A stretch of DNA of 16,812 bases from an uncultured Clostridia bacterium (GTDB taxonomy: Bacteria > Bacillota > Clostridia > TANB77 > CAG-508). The number at the start of each line of letters is the position of its first letter. Position 1 is the first letter of the stretch. The position numbers and the translations under genes were made by a program. Shown here piece by piece: positions 16,194 through 16,812 of this stretch. The notes under the pieces are model-generated. The model made no database searches. It was not told the origin of the DNA and saw only the letters and a list, made by a program, of their open reading frames with translations. The stretch covers positions 1-16,812 of the forward strand of contig CAPBNZ010000040.1 in NCBI GenBank assembly GCA_948585895.1, read 5' to 3'.

Positions 16194-16784
16194 TTATATC
16201 CTTAAATTTTTTATAAGTTTATCTACATTAACTTTTTCAATATCTTCCAAATTTATAACATTTCCTAAATTTATACTATTTGAAAGTAATTTATCATATT
16301 CTAACTTAAAAGTGTTATATTTATATTCGAAAAATGGTTTATACTCATTTCGTTTATTGTAATAATATGAGTTTAAATAATGTGCTGGATGCCTTTCTTC
16401 TTTCGATTTCTCTCTCTTTAATAATCTATTCCAAATTGTTTGAAAATCTTTAGCGAATATATTAATTGTATAAGTTTCATATTTATACTTTGTTATTAAG
16501 TTTATTAAGAAATCCTTCCATTCTATTTTAAATGGTTTCTCTATTATTATTATTTCATCTTCTCTTTGCTATTAATTTTTTATACATTTCTATTTTTAAA
16601 TAGTACAAATGCTCCTTTTGTTCTTTATTTTTAAACCCTATCATATCATATATCTTTTCACTAAATTCATCATATGACAATAAAATACTATTTTCTAACT
16701 TTTTATATAAAATTTTAGCAAGAGTGGTTTTACCTGTACCACTAACACCTGTTATTATAATTAATTTTTCAAATTTTTTATCAT
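16194..16784 (-). pseudogene. P-loop kinase (AAA_33/zeta-like ATP-binding protein) with two frameshifts
   Basis: After correcting two frame changes the product is about 196 residues: MIKKFEKLIIITGVSGTGKT at the start with Walker A GVSGTGKTT, then KILYKKLENSILLSYDEFSE, EIIIIEKPFKIEWKDFL, WNRLLKREKS, EERHPAHYLN, and a C-terminal helix ending at TAA 16194-16196. The fold looks like small soluble kinases of the AAA_33/zeta type; the substrate is unknown. ATG 16784 follows GGGGAG by 10 nt, but its frame stops after seven codons. One missing A in the A run just after the ATG would put it in the Walker A frame. That frame hits TGA near 16573, where one extra base restores the downstream frame. The shifts cancel, so total length stays a multiple of three. 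Either a recent pseudogene or assembly errors. Confidence 0.65.
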
Positions 16785-16812
16785 TATTATAAAACTCCCC
16801 TAATTAACTTTT

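Overview
The window is a strongly AT-rich stretch of bacterial chromosome. Strong GGAGG-type Shine-Dalgarno sites, sigma-A-like promoters, a CIRCE operator before groES, a CCA-encoding tRNA, Rho-independent terminators and the gene families present (UPF0182 membrane protein, DUF3417-type glucan phosphorylase) point to a low-GC Firmicute, most likely an uncultured or gut Clostridia relative. The genus cannot be read from the sequence. The standard code fits: TGG encodes Trp and TGA is used as a stop.

Layout, almost all on the minus strand. (1) 1-2335: alpha-glucan phosphorylase, cut by the window edge, with its own promoter. (2) 2537-11995, read right to left: ftsY, a 956-residue UPF0182 membrane protein, pyrH, frr, an ispA-type prenyl diphosphate synthase, uppS, cdsA and rseP. 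This is the classic pyrH-frr-uppS-cdsA-(dxr)-rseP cluster with dxr missing, ispA inserted, and the SRP receptor plus UPF0182 attached upstream. Together these genes cover UMP phosphorylation, ribosome recycling, farnesyl and undecaprenyl diphosphate synthesis for the wall, CDP-diacylglycerol for phospholipids, intramembrane proteolysis and membrane-protein targeting. (3) 12139-12320: a solitary tRNA-Thr(CGT) with its own promoter and terminator. (4) 12334-14412: groES-groEL under a slightly degenerate CIRCE. (5) 14485-15401, plus strand: an RluA/RluD-family pseudouridine synthase, apparently transcribed leaderless. (6) 15402-16812: a decaying accessory patch with the C-terminal remnant of a large serine recombinase, a 17-codon mini-ORF, palindromes, a terminator and a P-loop kinase gene with two compensating frameshifts.

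The most unusual structure is a set of short palindromic repeats punctuating the big operon: a 7-8 bp terminal inverted repeat around a core containing GGGAC or GACAGTC. Two 28-bp copies (5438-5465 and 8151-8178) differ at one base. A third type forms an inverted pair (7072-7103 and 7154-7185). In three cases the TGA at the repeat tip is the stop codon of the upstream gene (ispA, pyrH, UPF0182). The copy between ispA and uppS also carries the uppS Shine-Dalgarno and part of its start codon. They resemble REP/BIME-type sequences, but no transposase for them is in the window.
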